Under the pieces are notes generated by a model that saw only the letters and a program-made list of their open reading frames with translations, ran no database searches and was not told the DNA's origin. A stretch of 64,000 nt of DNA from Antedon mediterranea (lineage: Eukaryota; Echinodermata; Crinoidea; Comatulida; Antedonidae). Below, piece by piece: positions 33,801-46,715 of this stretch (position 1 is its first letter; the number at the start of each line of letters is the position of its first letter). The translations under genes were made by a program, and so were the position numbers. The stretch is taken from contig NC_092679.1 in NCBI RefSeq assembly GCF_964355755.1, forward strand, positions 20,884,932-20,948,931. The letters run 5' to 3'.

Positions 33801-36800
33801 CAGCTCAAAAACAGTTTTAGGTATGTTTCTATGGTTGGTTTGATATGGTTCTCTCTCACTCACTTTAACTCATATTCATACAAATTGAATTGAAAAAGAT
33901 AAGCAAGCACTGTATAAACACATGCATAGACACGTCTGCTAAATAAATAATCATTTGCATGGTACCAGGGTTAGCCCTCTAAATATTCATCATGAGGAGT
34001 CCCCATTACTTGACCAATTGTTTATGGTTTATTTCAGGTATTGTTCTTATTCTTAGTAGCCAATTTATAAGTGCAAGCCAGATGATAATTGAAGAACTAT
34101 TCCTTAAGAAACGAGGTTTTCCACCATTACAGGTAAAATAATTGAATTGATTGAAATATATATTTATACTGGGTAACCTCTTCAGTCATAGACTGGTCTC
34201 CCAGAGGGCCCAGTTGGTGATCAGTGGCTGTGATGTACTAATACACCGGGGTAACCCCCTACTCGTCTCGAAAGATGTACTCTTTAAAGTGCACACGAGC
34301 TAGATGTGTACACTGGACCTACGGTTTATAGTCCTTATCCGAGAAGACTCGTTCTACCACCAGAACCATGGAGTGAGTGAGCCTCGAACCCATGCCGGTG
34401 TTATGGCTACGTAATTACGGTTCCACTGTCTTAACCGCTCGGCCACTCACTCACTCACTCACTATTCCTCTACAGTATTCTCCCTGACACTGAATGCATA
34501 ATATACCCTACTCATCATTCATTAATTTGTTTAACAACATTCAACAGCAAGCACATGCCTTGCCAATGGCAGGATCTCAAGGCTTGTATTAGCTGTCAGA
34601 ATAATCCTGAAAATATGACAGGAATTGAACCAAGAACCCTAGGATTAGTAAGAAAACATATCAACCACCAGGACACCGTGCCACTACTTACAGTATCTAC
34701 TGGATTACAATAATAGGCTGCATCCTTGATTCTGACTCCACTATTATATAAGAAAAATTGAACATAGTTAATGCACAGTAGAATGTATTTTATTATTTGT
34801 TTAGGTTGTTGGTTTGGAAGGATCATTTGGTGTTGTGATTATGAGCGCTGTAAGTATAATAATGTATACTAGTACTGCAATCAAATGCTAAAGAAACTTC
34901 TATTTAAAATCAGATAGGTAAATAGGAAGAGGACAAAAATTTAAATTAAAGGATAAACAAATAGTTCAACTCTCTTATTGTATGAGTTATGTATTTGTAT
35001 GCCTTGAAACTTAAAAATATTATTTCAGTTAAAACATCATTTCGTACAATAAAATGTTCTAATAACAATCATTGGTTTTCTTAACAAAACATAATTTGCA
35101 ACGATTAGGAATCAAATGTTTTCTTTTGTGGTTAACATTCATACAACCAAGAATTTGTTATATTTTTATAATTTTATATATTTTCAGATTGTTCTTCCCA
35201 TATTATACCACATTCCTGATAGTTCAGCTGCAACACATCGGTATGAGGATAGCATTGATGCTCTCTACCAAATTAGTAACAGCACCAAACTGCTCATATT
35301 CTGCCTCCTATATCTCTGCTCCATTGCTTTTTACAATTTTTTTGGATTAGCGGTTACAAAATCATTGACAGGTTTGTAGGCAAAATGTTAATATTTTTTT
35401 ATATTTTTTTGTTTTCTTTTTGATAATCTCACAAATTAGACTAAATTATAACTCTTGCGTTTTTTTGGTTGTTAATGTATTAAGCTATGTCTACACTATC
35501 AAAAAAATGTGCCCATATATGGACATGGTGATGTCATATCACTACCATGTTTGGGAATATCACTACCATATTTGGGCACATCACACTTTTTTTGTCAAAC
35601 TAATAGACAAAGCTTTACACACTAATTCAAAATTAGTCTTTAGTTTGGTGTTTGTCATACCAGTAGCAAAGTCCAGACTTAGTTTTCATAGGACTCATAT
35701 CGGTATTTATACTCATTGTAAAAATACTGTTGCAACTGAAGGCTACTTCTACTCTTTAAAGCAGACTTACGTTTTAGTCACAAGAAGTTTGTTACCATTG
35801 GGCTTCCATTTGGTAGCTTCAAAGAGATTCAGATTTAATTTGCCAATTTAAAATGAGTGGTGAAAATGCAGTGGTAGATTCAAGATTTTGAAATAGTGGA
35901 GAAAGGGGCCTAAAAATAGTGAAATTTTAGGGTCGCTGAAATGGTTCATGTGTGTCAACTTTTTTTTCGGTTTTTTGTACTTTTATGATTATATCATAGC
36001 TTCTTTTTTTCCTATTTTTTTTGGCGTTTGTAAAGTGGTTAAAAGCATTTTTATTTATAGCAATTAGAGTTTTAAAAAATATGGGTGCAGTTTCTCATGC
36101 TGTGTGTGGTAAAACCACCTTCTCTTCTACATTATTCTGTAGTAGTCACATGGGAGTTTACAGACTTAAGTCTAATCTTTAAGTATTGTGTTGATGACAA
36201 GCACTGAGGCTGGCGCATTAGGGATGAAGAAAGTTTGACAGATATATAGGCTTGGAGGAGGATTTGTGATTACTATACATTTTTTTTTTAGCACAGGATG
36301 AGTTTCACTAATCCCGTATTTCACTATTTTTTATTTTCATTCTTTCAATATTTAATAAAAATTCCACTTTTGAAAACTCACTATAAAAAAAAATATTAGT
36401 GACATTTTCTGGCCTATTTAAATTGATTCATTGATTTTACAACTTTTTATCAGGCCAATCAGCAATGTTATTTCTCCATACACAGCATTATGCATAGATA
36501 CAGAAGTTATCACAACACTGATTGCCTTGTAACCGTGCTCAAAGGCTTATATTTGTTGTAATATGCTTATATTCTATTCTTGTCTGATGTAGATGATATT
36601 CTTTTTGCTGCCCTCATAAAGACCATACTCTCATTTCACTATATCAAACACAAAACATGCTTGAATGAGAAATGACTAGTAATAATACCCTAATTGAAAT
36701 AAACACTGAAAAAGTACAGTATAATAATTTCATTAAAAAATGCCTATAATCTTTATAATTTGTTGACAATATTTCACAATGACAATGCTTTCTGTGGAAG

Positions 36801-39800
36801 GTTGAAGCGCTTATAATAATAATAACTAATAATTTATGTCTTATTGATGTTAAGCCTGGTTTCCATAAAATTGCTACACGACAGAGGGGAGCGATTCTAT
36901 GGAAACGCTAGAATTTATCAGAGATCTAGTACGCGAGCGCTAAATATTCTTTGGTACGCGTATACGATTCATCGCCGACACAATCGGCAAAGTTGAACAT
37001 GGTTGATTTTATATTTATATCCATTTTAAACTGTAATTAAAAAACACATTATTTCGTCAATTGTGTATCTTCTTATTTCATACGCATCCAATAGCGACTA
37101 ACTCGCCAATTACTGGATGGATAAACTATTTTTATATTTTTTCGTGCTTATAAGTCTCATTTGAGGTTTAGGGAGTGGAGTTGAAAGAGTTGTGAGTTTA
37201 CAGCCCTGGCACTAGGTCAGGATTGAATCCTGGACTGGAAGGCAAGCATGTTCAACCACCAAGCTACAGCTTCACTACATCTGTTACCACAACACTATAA
37301 ATGAAAGAACTGGAAGATTTTAAGGATACCTAGGGAGACTTTCCTTTTAATTTTCTTAAAACATATATTCTATACAGTAAGGGATGATGATGATGATGAT
37401 AATGATAATGATTCCTTCTGCATGCTTTTTGAAGATAAGAAATTATTTATTGACATTTTTGACAGTTTGTTTATATAATTAATATTAAAGTACATACATA
37501 TTTGACATAGAGTCACCTTGGAAAAACCATCTAAATGTTTTGCTTTTCATTCGGTTTAGTTGCTTATATGGTAACGATGGGGATTTGAATTTAGCTCAGG
37601 TTAGAATAACATCATTAATTTAACATTGTGAAAGTAGATTGAAATAACCTATGTATATATACATTTAATATTGTTTAGTTAGAATCGTTAATATTTTTTT
37701 GACTTTATTTAAACATTTATTTAACATATAAATTGGTGCTTAGCTTAAGGTTAGCAACATTATTCTGATTGACTTTAAAAATAATATCCATCCTCTAAAG
37801 GACATCCGCTAGTTAGTTCATAAGTTCTTTCTGTTTCATTGTGTTCTAGTGTTCTTATTTTACATACTGTTTAAAGCATGTTTACATCACCTTTAAAAAA
37901 ATAATATTAATATAAGGCCAAGTAAAATTAATTAAATCACATCCTCTCCCCTCATCAAATTTCCAAGCAGCATGAACGAATTTAATATATTTTTCAAAAA
38001 ACCTAATTTATATAAGGAAAATAGAATAAAAAAATGTGAAGAATTGATTTTTCTGAGCTCAGGAGATGGAAATAATATGCTGGACACCATGAATTACTCT
38101 AAATACACATTTTCAAATGTCTATGCCGTTTTTTACCATAGATTTTTTGTTAAAATAATGAAAGAGTAAATAGCAAATAGTAAAACTCCTCACCAAGCTA
38201 CAATATCAAATCTACTATATCTATCTACTACAAATAATAGTTTTATATAATCATAGTCTTCTATAAATAATTGGTTTAACAAATAGAATTGTTAATGAAT
38301 TTATTTTTGTTTGGTTGTTCTTTGAGATTACCTAAAAGATCTTTCTACCATCCATGTTGCATAGAACTGAGGCATACTGATATACAGAGATGGCACTCAA
38401 GAGAATACACCGCCATATATCATTCAGATCCACAAGAGCTATCTCAGCTAGACAGTTGTCAATAACCAGTCAAATAAATCTAATCTACACATCCAAGAAT
38501 TGTCACGTTTTTTGTTCATATTTTTCTGGCGAAGTTAATCTTTAGAAAACATGTTCGACCTTTAACCTAGCTTAAACTCATCCTGGGTGTCTTTTGTGTT
38601 TTTTTCCTAGTCAATTGTTTTGTGTTCACGAAGTCAGGAGACTGTTCAAGTTGTTTTCCAAAAGCATAATCCTTGTCGTTCGTTAATCAAGCTGAGATGC
38701 TTTAAGGAGACGATACATCCATGACTTGTATTACTAAATGTAATTTGCTTCTCGTTGCTTCTCTGACCCAAGTCACAAAAGTCATGGCCATAACAATTAA
38801 AAAACATTTAGATGTAAACAAATAGTTGATGTTTAGCTATCATCCTTTTTGAGAGATGGGTGTTTTTGTATCTTGTCTGATACAAGAAGTTTCTTAGAGG
38901 TTTTCTTTTTCAACACAATTGATTTTTTTGTTGTAATACTTGACTATGCTTTTTTAAATTTTGAAATAAAGAATTTGAAAACTATATTTTTTTTAAATTA
39001 CAAATCATTTTTATTGCAATTTAAAATCATAAATTGAAGTTTAACAATCATAAAATATTATATACATAGAGCAAACAGAAGCAAAAGTACAGATTACATA
39101 CACAAACACTTTGTACAAAAAATTAATGCAATTACTTAATCGATTAAAAAAAATGAATTAGGTATCGCAAAATTACAATAAGATTTTATGTTATAAAAGT
39201 ATTTTTATATATAATTATTAAGATATTTTGAAATTTAAGCCTAAAAAAAAAAACACAATCTGAATTTTTGATTCATACAATTAATTTCAAACTTTTTGTC
39301 GGAATTACTTTTCATTGCAAATTGATGGTATGGTTATTAAAACGACAATGGTATTTTCTCTTGACATCATTATTTTTCTCTATGCTCAGGGATCACAGCA
39401 CAATTTAAAACAATTCACATTTTCAAAAATTCTTTACAGATTTGTATGCTTTTTTTCTGTATAAAAAACCAAAATCATTTACTTGAAAGCTTAGAAATAT
39501 AGAATAGAAGCATTGACAAGGCTAAATTTGTATAGGTCCCTTATTTTATAAATTGTTTCACAGGTTTAAATGGATTAACAATTTAATGTTAATTGATTCT
39601 TTTGAAGAACTTTGTTAATGGAACTTTGGTCAAGTGCCGTCTTTGGTTTAGCCTACTCAAGTAGGTTCAGATCCCTAAAAGGTCCCAGATGGAAATTTCC
39701 AGGTCACAGATCGAATACTGTTCTTTTTTTTTTTCTAAAGGTAGTAGTAGTAATTATAACCTATATTTAATCACCTTAATGTAAAGTATATACTGGCATA

Positions 39801-42102
39801 AACCATCCCAAAATTGAAAGCAATTTCATGTTGTAAAAACTCATTAACCAAAATGTTCACTTCAATTTTGGTTAATGTATATTACTGCGGCAGATGAAAA
39901 AATACTATATTTTCTCCATTAGACAAAGATATAATTTTGTTTTTTAAAACATATGTGTTCATCCTATGAAAGGATTGCCACCTGTTCGCACAGTGTTTTA
40001 AATTGGCATTCATGTAAATAATAAAATAGAAGAAGATTATTTATTCTGACCTTGGTGATATAAAAATGAAATAATGGGATCCATTGAACCTCTCAAAAAT
40101 TAATTTAATCAAGATGTTTGATAGATTTAATCGTTTAAGTCGATTATAATTCAACCTTCACTTTGATATTTGTCGGTTGACTAGATATCCATCATGTTGT
40201 TAATTAGAGCTTCGTTTACCTTGTTTTTAGATAGAGAATCTTGTCCGTCTTTTCAGGGCTACGTCTTCTATAAGTCTCTTTTAAAGCTCTGTCTACACTA
40301 TCAAACTTTATGTGGTATGGCCATATACTGTATGGACATGGTGATGTCATATCACTACCATATTTGGGAATATTACTACCATATTTAAGCATATCACTAC
40401 CATATTTGGGCACATTGCACTTTTTCCTTAAACTAGTTTGATAGTGTAAACAGAGGTTAAGAACCGTTTTGGTACATTTTTATCTTCCTCACAGTTTTTC
40501 TCTCTTCCACTACGTGTTATGATAATGTTCAAGTTAATTAGTACTCTTCTTACCTTGTTTGTAAGCATTTTCTAGAAAATTTTCTTGGAAAAGATCAAAA
40601 GTAGGAGAAAGAGAAAGAACATGGAATGACATTTTCCACAAACATTTACTAGTAATAAAACCTAGGTAAAATGTGTTTATCAAACTCGACGCATGTCAAA
40701 TCCGTCCGATTTTAAGTAGGTCACTGTTTTACCTTTGATGTTCGACTAAAGCCGTAATTACCCAAGATCAATTTTAAGTAGAGATATGTTCTTGCCAAGC
40801 TCTGCTGCCAGGTTGTTACAGCCAGATAACATCTAGTACATAACGCAAGACGAGGAGCAAAAAATTGAAAAATCCTTTGCTGAGCCCTGGGATGTTGCAA
40901 CTAATGCGCAATACATGATGGGCACATTTAAAACGCAAGGTTATCAGAATTACAGCAAAACCTCTGTATATAATTCTATATACTTTTACAACATTCATAT
41001 ATATATTTATATACTTTTATTTTGAATATCTAATATTGATATTCAATTTTCTATCTAACCACACATGCAATTTGAGAAATACATACAGTAGTTCAAATAA
41101 CAGTATTGTTTTGTTTTTCTGTGATTTAATTATGAATCAAAGTTGTTATAATAATGAAGGAATTAAAAGTCTGTGTTCAGCATGGAAAAGTTATTCTCCA
41201 AACGGGTTGATGTGAATATTTGTTGACTGGTCTTTGCATCTGTTGTGCTCTTGTTTTATATATTTACTTGGAATGCTGCCTTTGTAGATATGTGTGGTTC
41301 TCTAATTCTAATATATTCTATTCTAATTTTACAATATAACAACAAATGTTGTTTCTAATGGTTATTTTTACCAATTTTACTTAGATTTTTGTTCATCAAA
41401 GTTTAAAAAATTAAAAAATACCTCTGAAAATTATTAATTTTGTCTATTGTATAATCCCAGTGTCTTTGTTTTAATTTTTAGCTGTACACAGAACACTAAT
41501 TGACGCTTGTCGAACCATGTTGGTATGGCTTGTGGACCTAATCATCTACTATGCGTTTGACAAAAACTTTGGAGAAGAATTTGATGTTACTTATGGAATC
41601 CTTCAAAGTAATAATTACTATTTTTAATATAACTATTCAGTAGCCATTCTTTAAGTTTGAATGCATACATACACTAAAGCTCTGTCTATACTATCAAACT
41701 CTATGTGACAGAAAAATGTGCTGTGCTCATATATAGACATGATGATGTCATATCACTACCATATTTGGGCACATCACACTTTTTTTTTCAAACTAGTTTG
41801 ATAATGTAGACAGAGCTTTTGAATGCAAGATTTGCGGTACAACATGTGATTCCAAAGAAATGTAAACATTTTCACATTTAAATCACATTTTTAAATATTT
41901 CATTTTAGTTGATGGATTCCTATTCTTAATGATTGGAACTGCTATGTACAATGGGCTGATGCCTGTTGATTTTATACCATGGTGCAGAGATAGTTCTCAA
42001 ATGGTACCAGTGTCCTCATCAATAGGTAACGAAGATGAGGAAGGTGAGGATGATAATGAAGCATCTCCACTACTGAATGAAAAGGAACCTTCTTACACCT
42101 GA
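30837..42102 (+). CDS. SLC35F6: Solute carrier 35 family member F6, 13 exons
   Basis: Multi-pass drug/metabolite-transporter-type membrane protein. The human member is reported in lysosomal and mitochondrial membranes and binds ANT2; its substrate is not established. Exons: 30837-30931, 31270-31343, 31579-31634, 32034-32107, 32575-32636, 32827-32906, 33496-33555, 33745-33820, 34038-34132, 34805-34849, 35188-35371, 41482-41607, 41909-42102. They total 1221 nt, 406 aa (human about 371); phases close and all introns are GT-AG. Diagnostic segments: MLVTGSINTLSKK (14-26), TLCDLFGTTLAG (109-120), WQMLRGSIIVFAGILS, SQMIIEELFL, EGSFGVVI, SIAFYNFFGLAVTKSLTA, LMIGTAMYNGLM. The acidic tail carries EASPLL (393-398), matching the [DE]xxxL[LI] sorting signal also present in the human tail. 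Intron 11 is 6.1 kb; mobile elements lie in introns 6, 9, 11 and 12. Confidence 0.95.
33055..33463 (+). mobile_element. 7-bp-TSD TIR element, copy 2 (SLC35F6 intron 6)
   Basis: Near-perfect 32-bp inverted ends starting CAAAGAACTTATAACACAAG, with target duplication ATAACAT at 33048-33054 and 33464-33470. The interior matches copies at 9011 and 57568, including the internal 80-bp duplication. Its right end lies only 32 bp from exon 7, so the duplicated flank is close to the branch-site region of the intron. Confidence 0.9.
34170..34465 (-). repeat. tRNA-derived SINE, SLC35F6 intron 9
   Basis: On the minus strand the head has an A-box-like TGGCCGAGCGGTTAAGA (34446-34430) and a B-box-like GGTTCGAGGC (34390-34381), about the spacing of a tRNA with a long variable arm (Ser/Leu type). 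About 200 bp of non-tRNA body follows toward 34170. A CACT simple repeat adjoins the head. It is not an intact tRNA because the acceptor stem does not pair. Confidence 0.65.
34540..34690 (-). repeat. tRNA-derived SINE fragment, SLC35F6 intron 9
   Basis: On the minus strand: GGTGTCCTGGTGGTTGA (A-box-like) and, about 45 bp on, GGTTCAATTCC (B-box-like), then a body of about 90 bp. It differs from the SINE next to it, so two families or two very old copies are present in one intron. Confidence 0.55.
35480..35616. mobile_element. TA-flanked MITE, copy in SLC35F6 intron 11
   Basis: Left end TTAAGCTATGTCTACACTAT; the right end is degenerate (CTAATAGACAAAGCTTTA). The core has two ATCACTACCAT units and GGACATGGTGATGTCATATC. 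Confidence 0.7.
35617..40280. other. SLC35F6 intron 11 body
   Basis: Most of a 6.1 kb intron with no second gene visible on either strand. It holds a fragment at about 36850-37010 that starts AAGCCTGGTTTCCAT and is richer in CG, like a DNA-transposon end, the SINE-like segment at 37066-37275 and a GAT microsatellite near 37385. The rest is AT-rich unique sequence. Confidence 0.45.
37066..37275 (-). repeat. tRNA-derived SINE, SLC35F6 intron 11
   Basis: The head on the minus strand has TAGCTTGGTGGTTGAACATG (A-box side) and GGATTCAATCC (B box) about 35 bp later. The 3' part contains the conserved segment TTTATCCATCCAGTAATTGG, shared with 4310-4385 and 46668-46715. This copy therefore links the head and the tail of one SINE family. 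Confidence 0.55.
40281..40460. mobile_element. TA-flanked MITE, second copy in SLC35F6 intron 11
   Basis: Ends TTAAAGCTCTGTCTACACTA and GTTTGATAGTGTAAACAGAG. The core carries three ACTACCATATTT units, one of the longest in the window. Confidence 0.8.
41675..41820. mobile_element. TA-flanked MITE, copy in SLC35F6 intron 12
   Basis: Ends TAAAGCTCTGTCTATACTAT and TTTGATAATGTAGACAGAGC, with only one ACTACCATATTTGGGC unit in the core. It occupies about half of the 301-bp intron. Confidence 0.8.
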
Positions 42103-42844
42103 AGATAAAACAGTTTTGGAATACGAATGATTAGGAAGAATATTCTTTTGGTTTGTATACTTTTCCATGCTATGTTGTTTAAGTGATGTCAAAAACTGAC
42201 ACAAAAGTGTAAATACAGTCAATAATTTCAGCATAATAATTGTACTATAAATAATGTTTCGCTAGTAAAATGGCCGAACAGTAAGCGAAAAACAAGAATA
42301 TATAATCTATATTTCTTATGACCATTTGCACAGAATGCGGAGCGGACAGGCGATTTAACAGAAACCCATTACAGATTCTATGTTTTTTTGGCTTACCGTT
42401 ACTGCTCATCTGTGTAAATTGACCTTAACTGGCAGTCTAGAAATCATTTTTTATTTGATGTAAAAAAAAAATTAATTTATTCAATAGCTCATTATTTTTA
42501 CATTCATAATTGTTTTATCATATCTATACTTTACCTTGTAATAAAGGACCTGTTGAAATCTAGATTGAGATTTTCAGGCAAATAATAGCAGGTACGACAC
42601 AGAAAGAACAAAGGACCATGAAGTAAACAATAAATAGTATAAATGGAAAAATTCCAATGTTTTTTGGGGGTGGGGATCGGAGGAGGGGATGAACCAGCAT
42701 AGGTCGTTGTACAGTACTTATCTTTTTTTATTTTTATACTGATTCAAACAAGTATATGTTCTGTCAATTGTTTTTTCGTACAAGTCTTTGTCTTATTTAT
42801 TATTTGCGATTATTTAAGAGAAGCAAGTTACTGTTTTGTTAATG

Positions 42845-42850
42845 AATAAA
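42845..42850 (+). terminator. SLC35F6 polyadenylation signal
   Basis: AATAAA about 740 bp after the stop, followed by a GU/U-rich stretch (TTATTTTTCATCTTGTGTGA). Alternatives are near 42625 and 43540. Confidence 0.5.
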
Positions 42851-42879
42851 GTGTTATTTTTCATCTTGTGTGATATTTC

Positions 42880-45800
42880 TTTAATGATTAGTTCTTGTGT
42901 TTTATGAAACATTAAAAACTGCACATGGACGAGGAGTTGCAAAAGAGGTCGTAGGACCCCTGTTGCCATTTATATCTGACACGCTGGATTCAAAAGTATA
43001 TAGAAATAAAATTATTTTTGATAACTAGTCTGAGAAGATTCTTGTCATTTAATTGGAAAATTGTGGGTCACATGATATAAATAAATGTGATGTAGCATAC
43101 TCGAGCATGCCTTGTTATGTAAATCAAGTACTGCAATTTTGTTGTGTGCATTCAATTTTGTTATACAAAGTGAGTGGGCAAACACACATGCTACGCTGTT
43201 GTTGACTGATCGCGTTTGACTGTAATGTGCACCTTCTACAATTGTTCTACCAAAATTGGAGTGCTATCCTCTTCAAATGGCCTTAGCCTCTTGTTACGAC
43301 AAGATTACAGACAGCAAGGTACCGACTGTCATTTGTCCCATAATGCATATTTAAAAATAATGACGACAAACAAATAATTTTTTTTTTCAAACACCTGATA
43401 GCATTTATCCTTATCTGTACAAATTTTACAGTACTGTGTATTTTACTTTGTGTTTTAACATTTTACTGATTTTATTCTATTTTTGTATTAAGTTGCCATG
43501 AGAAAAACCAATTTCAAATCTTTCGTTGATGAACTATTTGACAATAAAGTTATCTTGTTTCATGTAAAAGTAGGTGTGTTTATAAAAGAAATAATGAATG
43601 TTTTATTATATTTATAATAGAATTTGGTGAAAGAGGAGTTATTTTATCTGCACTATACTGTGCAAATTTTCTTCTTTCACTGTTATAAACATTCATTATT
43701 TGTACAGTATTATGCAGTGAGTAGCTCATCACATTTAAAAAAAAAAGTGTGATCTGCAAATCTGTTAGCAAAGCTATAGATACACCAGAGAAAATGACTT
43801 CCGATGAAAAGAATTTTGAATGCAAAATGATGCACTCCATAGTAACATTTTGATCCTTGTGTATAAACCAACCTCCTACAATTTCATTTTAACTGATTCT
43901 TGAATTGAATTAGCATTGTTGAAAAATGTAAAATACAGTATGATAAAATAATCTCCACATAATTTGCAAAACCACTATAGCGCCCTCAATGTAAAACACT
44001 ATTAAAACTGTATCCTGGGACTTGCCAAATTCCGTAACAGGTAACATAGCAATTAATCTCGATCTAACCTAATATCGGCCGATAACAGCTCAAATTCAAC
44101 TAACTAAATATCTCTTTTTCAAGTACCTTATAATCTCGGATTAGGTTTAATTACAAAATACGGATTGTGTGTCTTACATAATTTTCGAAATCTGGCTATT
44201 ATTTTGTTACCTTAATATAGCTCAGTCTGACCGTTCCCTGGCGAGTTGATCCATATAAACTAATTGGAGATTGTTGGCCTCAATTGCTATTAAATTTGTC
44301 CTCTTGTCTCCTCTTATAGAGATTATTGATCTATTTTCAAAATCAATGTTTTACATATATATGTATTTCTGGATATGATCTATTAATTTTCTTATTTCTA
44401 GGATCATATTTTTTATGAAATGTGTATCATTCGAAATATATGCCTTTTATCCTCCCATGCATATTTTCTGATATTAGGAATCATGATATTACATTTATAT
44501 TTATATGTAGATATTATCGATTATGATTTTTACTATATAGTCTCATAGTGTGTATTATTAATATACCAATAAATCAGTTTGGATGTACAAACTATTTATA
44601 ATATACTAAATGAATGAATGAATTATATATTTTTTTATTCATTTTTTATACAGCATTTGTTTTCATAAAAACACCACAATTATTGTTTTATTCCTTTCTT
44701 TTTTCCCTTTACATCCTTTTCCATTCTTTAAATGTATTTTCTTTGAATACTAGTAAGTAAGTAATATTTATTTCTTTCCAAGAACAATACAATTTATAAA
44801 ACAGCATAAAATATGAATGAAAGTAAATACAGAACAATACAAACAAAGGCTTGACACTACCTTTGTAATTTACAAACAATTTTCTGTAGTTTGTTTACAG
44901 TACATACGTTATGTAATTTTTATGGTGTCATGAGACGACAGTGACCAAATTATTTGACTCTATGTAATCCCTCAACCAAATGATACTTTGTGGTTTTTTT
45001 GTTTTGTTTATATACATATTTTGATGATTGCTGATTTTGATCAAAATAAATGAATTGAAAGTTGAAAAAGAAAAAATGGAAATAATATATGTTTGGATTT
45101 CTGAAAAGAAGAGTATGAGCTTAAAAAAGAAAAACAATCTTTGAGTAATCAGTTTTGGCTAATTTACAAAAATTTTAAAATCCATAGGATCATTAATTGA
45201 ATAACTACTGCTTTTTTGGATAATATTAAAAACAAATATTTATCACGTCTTTTTGTATTTATTTTTATATTTTTTTGGCGCCACAGTTATGATTTTAAAA
45301 GTATATCACCAATATACACACTTATTTATACAGCAGAACATCGCAAAGAAAATAATAAAATATTAAAGTGATCCAGTAAAAGGAAAAAGTTGAGAGGAAA
45401 AATCAATGGTATTTTTTTTTTAGTTTCAGGTATTTTATCTTATCTTGTATTTTTATTTGTTCTACATTGATACGGGTGGATAAGAAACAAATTTTATAAG
45501 AAGCGACATTTCCATTTTATAATATTTTCACTACAGATATCCTGATCTTTACCGTATTAAATTAAAACATCAAGTCCTATTTTTAATATTTGCAATTTAA
45601 AAATGTTATTATTTGAAAACATCAATCACTATTTTCGTACAATCTCACAATTATCCTCTATAATATTAACACAAATTTTTACAATCCTACAATCAAACAC
45701 CGAATAACATGCTCTTTATAGTCCCGTCTTTCATATTCTCACATATAATTGGAAAATTCAAGCATAGAATCAGTTGCATAAAATACTGTAATAACATTTC

Positions 45801-46075
45801 TTTATAGTTCCGGCATTAATATTCCAAGGTACGATCAACGAAAATTGGGAATTAAAACTCGTTCAGATAAAAACACAGGTAGCTGCATAAATAATGACAT
45901 TGCGGTGAATTTTTTTGTCTTTCGGGATCGTTATGGCTGATGAAATTATTCGAGCTAATCCGAATATGATCAAACCACCCACTGTTGGGTCATCGACTTT
46001 CAGATCCCTCAGTCAGTGACTTTTTGAATATGTAATTACTTCATGACTCCTTGTCCTAGTTTGTAGTCTAGCGTC
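42880..46075. other. Gene-free AT-rich stretch
   Basis: No exon with a family resemblance on either strand. There is a possible alternative distal polyadenylation signal at 43541 (CAATAAAG). The sequence is low-complexity AT with occasional T and A runs. Confidence 0.4.
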
Positions 46076-46082
46076 CAGCTAA

Positions 46083-46630
46083 ACAAATGCTGTGTGAAGG
46101 TAATGTGGAGGCCTATTCCTTTGACCATTTGCATAATTATGCTAAGCTTGCTATGCTTTTAGTGAAAACATTTCTTTATTATATAGCCTATACAAATGCT
46201 GTGTGAAGGTATTGTGGAGGCCTATTCCTCTGACCATTTAAATTTGCTAAGCTTGCTATGGTTGAATGAAAACATTTATTTCTTATGGCCTAAACAAATG
46301 CTGTGTGAAGGTATTGTGGAGGTCTATTCCTCTGACCATTTACATATGCTAAGCTTGCTATACTTGAGTGAAAACACTTTATATGGCCAGGTTTGACCAC
46401 CTTATACAAATTCTGTGTGAAGGTATGTGGTGGCCTATTCCTCTGATCATTTACTATGCTAAGCTTGCTATGCTTGAGTGAAAACATTTCTTTATTATAT
46501 GCCTATAAGTTAGACCACTTTATACACTAAATGCTGTGTGATGGCCTATACTGACCGTTTACATGTTAAGCCTCCTGTGCTTGAGTGAAAACAATTATTT
46601 ATATATCGCCTATAGTTTGACCACTCACTT
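46083..46630 (+). repeat. Minisatellite, about 110-bp unit, five copies
   Basis: Units begin near 46083, 46192, 46293, 46406 and 46530, each containing ACAAATGCTGTGTGAAGGT, GGCCTATTCCTCTGACCATT and GCTAAGCTTGCTATGCTTGA, then ATTTCTTTATTATATGCCTA. Units differ by small indels and the last is the most decayed. ORFs crossing it shift frame between units, so it is non-coding. Confidence 0.85.
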
Positions 46631-46667
46631 GTATTCTGTATTCTTCAATTGTATAATTGAAATTATA

Positions 46668-46715
46668 AAAAAGTTTATCCATCCTGTAATTGACGATTTT
46701 GTGCTCGCTGTTTTT
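46668..46715 (+). repeat. SINE-tail-like segment
   Basis: AGTTTATCCATCCTGTAATTGACGA and a following CTCGCTG match the segments at 4310-4385 and 37066-37150 (other strand). It directly follows the minisatellite. Confidence 0.4.

Noticed and set aside
34381-34448. Functional tRNA gene on the minus strand
   Set aside because: A and B boxes are present but the acceptor stem does not pair and the body continues as a SINE.
39610-39720. tRNA-like GGTTCAGATCCC
   Set aside because: No matching A box or cloverleaf upstream.
46083-46630. CRISPR-like array
   Set aside because: Units are about 110 bp with no alternating constant repeat and unique spacer; a eukaryotic minisatellite.
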